Origin: a virus
IMG/VR virus record: IMGVR_UViG_3300046028_007772
Location: 1 to 22,143 of that record
Reading direction: 5' to 3' (one strand)
Length of the DNA: 22,143 nt
This document shows positions 21,878-22,143 of this stretch, one piece after another (the first letter of the stretch is position 1; every line of letters begins with the position of its first letter). The notes under the pieces are model-generated. The model worked only from the letters and a program-made list of their open reading frames with translations, ran no database searches and was not told the DNA's origin. The position numbers were made by a program, and so were the translations under genes.

Positions 21878-22058
21878 TTAGTTTACCCATTTCAATGGTT
21901 GTTAATTTATGTCCTAGTTTTTCAAGGACTGGCACAAGCGATTCAAAGCGTGTTCTTGGTACTTTATTATTCGATTTCCACTTATCGACCGCATAGCTTG
22001 ATATACCCAATGCAATCGCTATATCTTTACTGTTATGCAAAATTTGCTTCCAATTCAT
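21858..22058 (-). CDS. HTH regulator heading the DUF262 operon
   Basis: A 66-residue protein. Residues 10-48 (SKDIAIALGISSYAVDKWKS then NNKVPRTRFESLVPVL) are an XRE/YdaS-type helix-turn-helix, with the recognition helix AVDKWKS and a basic turn. GAGGT precedes the ATG by about five bases. It heads the leftward operon and its promoter is covered by four 11-bp repeats, so it probably regulates itself, and possibly a rightward gene beyond the window edge whose promoter has TTGACA at 22123-22128. This arrangement resembles one arm of a repressor/Cro switch. Confidence 0.78.
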   Translation of the reverse strand: MNWKQILHNSKDIAIALGISSYAVDKWKSNNKVPRTRFESLVPVLEKLGHKLTTIEMGKLNEHKNT

Positions 22059-22074
22059 TTTTACCTCATTAATT

Positions 22075-22118
22075 ATTACAACTAAATTATAACAAAATTA
22101 CAATTATATTACAACTAT
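22075..22118. repeat. four tandem 11-bp repeats (operator array)
   Basis: Units start at 22075, 22086, 22097 and 22108: ATTACAACTAA, ATTATAACAAA, ATTACAATTAT, ATTACAACTAT. The first eight positions follow ATTAYAAY in every unit. The 11-bp period places each on the same face of the helix. They cover the -10 and -35 boxes of the leftward promoter. Confidence 0.75.
22086..22114 (-). promoter_or_regulatory. leftward promoter of the HTH-DUF262 operon
   Basis: On the minus strand TTGTAA (22109-22114) and a perfect TATAAT (22086-22091) are exactly 17 bp apart. The start site would be near 22079, giving a short leader with the ribosome site. The promoter lies wholly within the 11-bp repeat array. 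Confidence 0.75.
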
Positions 22119-22122
22119 TTTA

Positions 22123-22143
22123 TTGACATTTCAAAACAATCTT
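22123..22143 (+). promoter_or_regulatory. rightward -35 box pointing off the window
   Basis: A consensus TTGACA (22123-22128) lies just right of the repeat array; a -10 at 17-bp spacing would fall at 22146-22151, beyond the edge. It suggests a divergent gene to the right under the same repeats, possibly the main repressor. Confidence 0.4.

Noticed and set aside
1-22143. Integrase, excisionase, lysis or insertion-sequence genes
   Set aside because: No matching motifs (tyrosine recombinase RHRY, serine recombinase, endolysin, holin, transposase DDE) were seen in any frame.

Overview
This window is AT-rich DNA from a tailed bacteriophage or prophage. Its head module has the gene order of the Salmonella podovirus P22: small terminase, large terminase, portal, scaffold, coat, gp4-like head completion protein. 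Ribosome binding sites are mostly AAGGAG-like. Together with the P22-type head genes and a DnaB/O-like replication module, this suggests a phage of a Gram-negative bacterium, probably a proteobacterium. I cannot name the host. No integrase, lysis cassette, rRNA or tRNA was seen, so temperate lifestyle is not proven, although the many small regulators and operator-like palindromes fit one.

Layout. Positions 1-7822 (minus strand) hold the packaging and head operon, running leftward from the small terminase at 7822. It continues off the left edge in a structural protein of unknown role. A divergent control region (7823-7959) has a near-consensus promoter with a palindrome between its -35 and -10 boxes. 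It drives a small helix-turn-helix gene and a Cys-cluster protein (7960-8519), ended by a hairpin terminator. Positions 8563-8760 are non-coding and hold two large imperfect stem-loops whose loops are complementary to each other. Positions 8799-11120 (minus) encode a small secreted protein, an HTH protein, a RusA Holliday junction resolvase, a 50-residue protein, an O-like replication initiator with six iteron-like palindromes inside its gene, and a ribbon-helix-helix protein. The DnaB-type helicase (11194-12693) diverges from this cluster across only 73 bp.

Positions 12768-12959 hold a minus-strand HTH gene that diverges from the recombination operon (13094-17411, plus). That operon has a coiled-coil protein, a RecE-like PD-(D/E)XK exonuclease, a P-loop ATPase and several small proteins, and it ends in a 12-bp-stem terminator. 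Positions 17606-18741 (minus) are a four-gene accessory cluster: an HTH regulator, a miniature AAA15/OLD-like ATPase with a lost Walker A and no middle region, and two small proteins. Positions 18872-20804 (plus) are a tightly overlapping run of small phage proteins; the first is split by an in-frame TAA. Positions 20902-22058 (minus) hold an HTH protein, a small helical protein, a short standalone DUF262 protein and another helical protein. Their promoter is covered by four 11-bp direct repeats set exactly one helical turn apart.

How the parts fit. The initiator, its internal repeats and the helicase form a lambda/P22-style replication module. The exonuclease, ATPase and RusA form a recombination module, and the left operon packages the product into a P22-like capsid. 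The most unusual items are the ATPase-dead mini AAA15 protein, the paired stem-loops, the internal iterons, the phased 11-bp operator array and the nonsense-interrupted gene.
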